DNA from: CAJXTB01 sp047626195
Lineage (GTDB): Bacteria > Myxococcota_A > UBA796 > GCA-2862545
DNA length: 14,948 bases
Direction: 5' to 3'
NCBI GenBank assembly: GCA_047626195.1
Contig: JBLHSN010000130.1
Span: 1-14,948 of the forward strand
Every line of letters starts with the position of its first letter. The stretch's first letter is position 1. A model generated the notes under the pieces. The model did no database searches. It worked only from the letters and a program-made list of their open reading frames with translations, and was not told the origin of the DNA. This document shows positions 14,428-14,948 of the stretch, in pieces. Position numbers and translations under genes: made by a program.

Positions 14428-14948
14428 CAGTGCGACCCACATTGGGTTGTTGGTCGGGGTTGTATTGCACCTACAGCCACCACTCCCGATGATGAAGCTC
14501 GTCGCCAGATAGCCGTCGCAGTTCTCATCTACGCCGCTGTTGGGGGCCTCGGGAGCGCCAGGGTAGACGTCTGGGTTCGCGTCATTGCAGTCTGCTCCTC
14601 CCTTGTTCGCGTCGATGTACCCATCGTTGTCGACGTCGAGATCAACGTCTGTGAGGTCCGAGTCCGAGTCCGGGTCGGCGTCAGAGTCCGAGTCCGAGTC
14701 CGAGTCCGAGTCCGAGTCCGAGTCCGAGTCCGAGTCCGAGTCCGGGTCCGGGTCCGTGGTCTCATCGACCCCGTCGCAGTCTTGGTCAACACCATCGTCC
14801 AACACTTCGCGATTGCCCGGAAACCGGCCAGAGTTCGTGTCGTCGCACTCGGCATCGCGGTCGAACCCGTCGCCGTCTTGGTCGAAGTCGCTACCGCCCG
14901 AGCAGTCTTGGTCGACGCCGTCGTACCACACCTCTGCTGCCGTTGGAC
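14386..14948 (-). CDS. MopE-repeat surface protein with MYXO-CTERM-like anchor (5' end beyond window)
   Basis: At least 186 residues; the frame is open through the right edge, so only the C-terminal part is present. It begins within a repeat (EVWYDGVDQDC), followed by a second (EVLDDGVDQDCDG) and, after an Asp-Ser/Asp-Pro tract, a third (DNDGYIDANKGGADCNDANP, then ENCDG). These are MopE-type metal-binding repeats. The C-terminus has GCRC, a hydrophobic helix (WVALLVVVGLVTL) and RRRR, the architecture of MYXO-CTERM signals, which in myxobacteria are processed for surface anchoring. Probably a calcium-binding, surface-anchored protein. Convergent with ndh, overlapping it by 42 bp. Confidence 0.88.
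   Translation of the reverse strand, partial: PTAAEVWYDGVDQDCSGGSDFDQDGDGFDRDAECDDTNSGRFPGNREVLDDGVDQDCDGVDETTDPDPDSDSDSDSDSDSDSDSDSDSDADPDSDSDLTDVDLDVDNDGYIDANKGGADCNDANPDVYPGAPEAPNSGVDENCDGYLATSFIIGSGGCRCNTTPTNNPMWVALLVVVGLVTLRRRR
14654..14755 (-). repeat. Hexanucleotide repeat coding for an Asp-Ser tract
   Basis: On the plus strand GAGTCC occurs ten times in perfect tandem (14684-14743), followed by two GGGTCC copies to 14755; two further GAGTCC copies lie at 14660-14671, separated by two altered units. On the coding strand this is (GACTCG)n, giving Asp-Ser dipeptides with Asp-Pro and Asp-Ala at the edges. Slippage would change length by whole dipeptides without breaking the frame. Confidence 0.95.

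Noticed and set aside
14684..14755. Tandem repeat considered as CRISPR or other array
   Set aside because: Units of six bases with no spacers, in frame inside a coding sequence; it is a coding microsatellite.

Overview
The window looks like a chromosomal segment of a Gram-negative bacterium, most likely an aquatic or marine relative of the Myxococcota. Three things point there. There are two proteins with MopE-type Asp/Cys-rich metal-binding repeats. One of them ends in a Gly-Cys motif, a membrane helix and an Arg cluster, the layout of a MYXO-CTERM sorting signal. Several genes encode lipoproteins or an outer-membrane receptor. By eye the base composition is moderately GC-rich, lower than in soil myxobacteria. 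This taxonomic call is inference. I see no rRNA, tRNA, CRISPR array, integrase or intact insertion sequence.

Left region (1-4590): a probable metal-uptake locus. A TonB-dependent outer-membrane receptor (minus) is followed by an acidic lipoprotein (minus) and by the first ten codons of a third minus-strand gene that runs off the left edge. Divergent from the receptor is a Fur-superfamily repressor (plus), followed 6 bp later by a macro-domain protein. The 78-bp divergent intergenic region holds a perfect 23-bp palindrome, an excellent candidate operator for the Fur-like protein. Receptor plus Fur-family repressor plus acidic lipoprotein suggests zinc or another transition metal, but the metal is not proven. 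A small DUF1279 membrane protein lies convergent to the macro-domain gene.

Middle region (4600-7790): an OmpR-type response regulator lacks the phospho-acceptor Asp (Ser in its place) and the conserved Lys (Arg in its place), and no sensor kinase is nearby. A 277-residue protein of unknown function follows it. Then comes 715 bp with no supportable gene, and a small membrane-protein gene on the minus strand broken by one frameshift and one in-frame stop.

Right region (7788-14948): a YbiT-like ABC-F ATPase; a secreted Cys-rich protein with a tail-fibre-like segment; a possible 45-codon ORF; an exported lipoprotein-type SAM methyltransferase, downstream of a MopE/PPC lipoprotein on the minus strand; then, divergent, a DUF1971 protein and a type II NADH dehydrogenase that probably form an operon. 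The right edge holds the 3' part of a MopE-repeat surface protein with a long Asp-Ser tract encoded by a hexanucleotide repeat.

The most coherent system is the left-hand metal-responsive locus. The degenerate response regulator and the exported methyltransferase are the next most unusual items.
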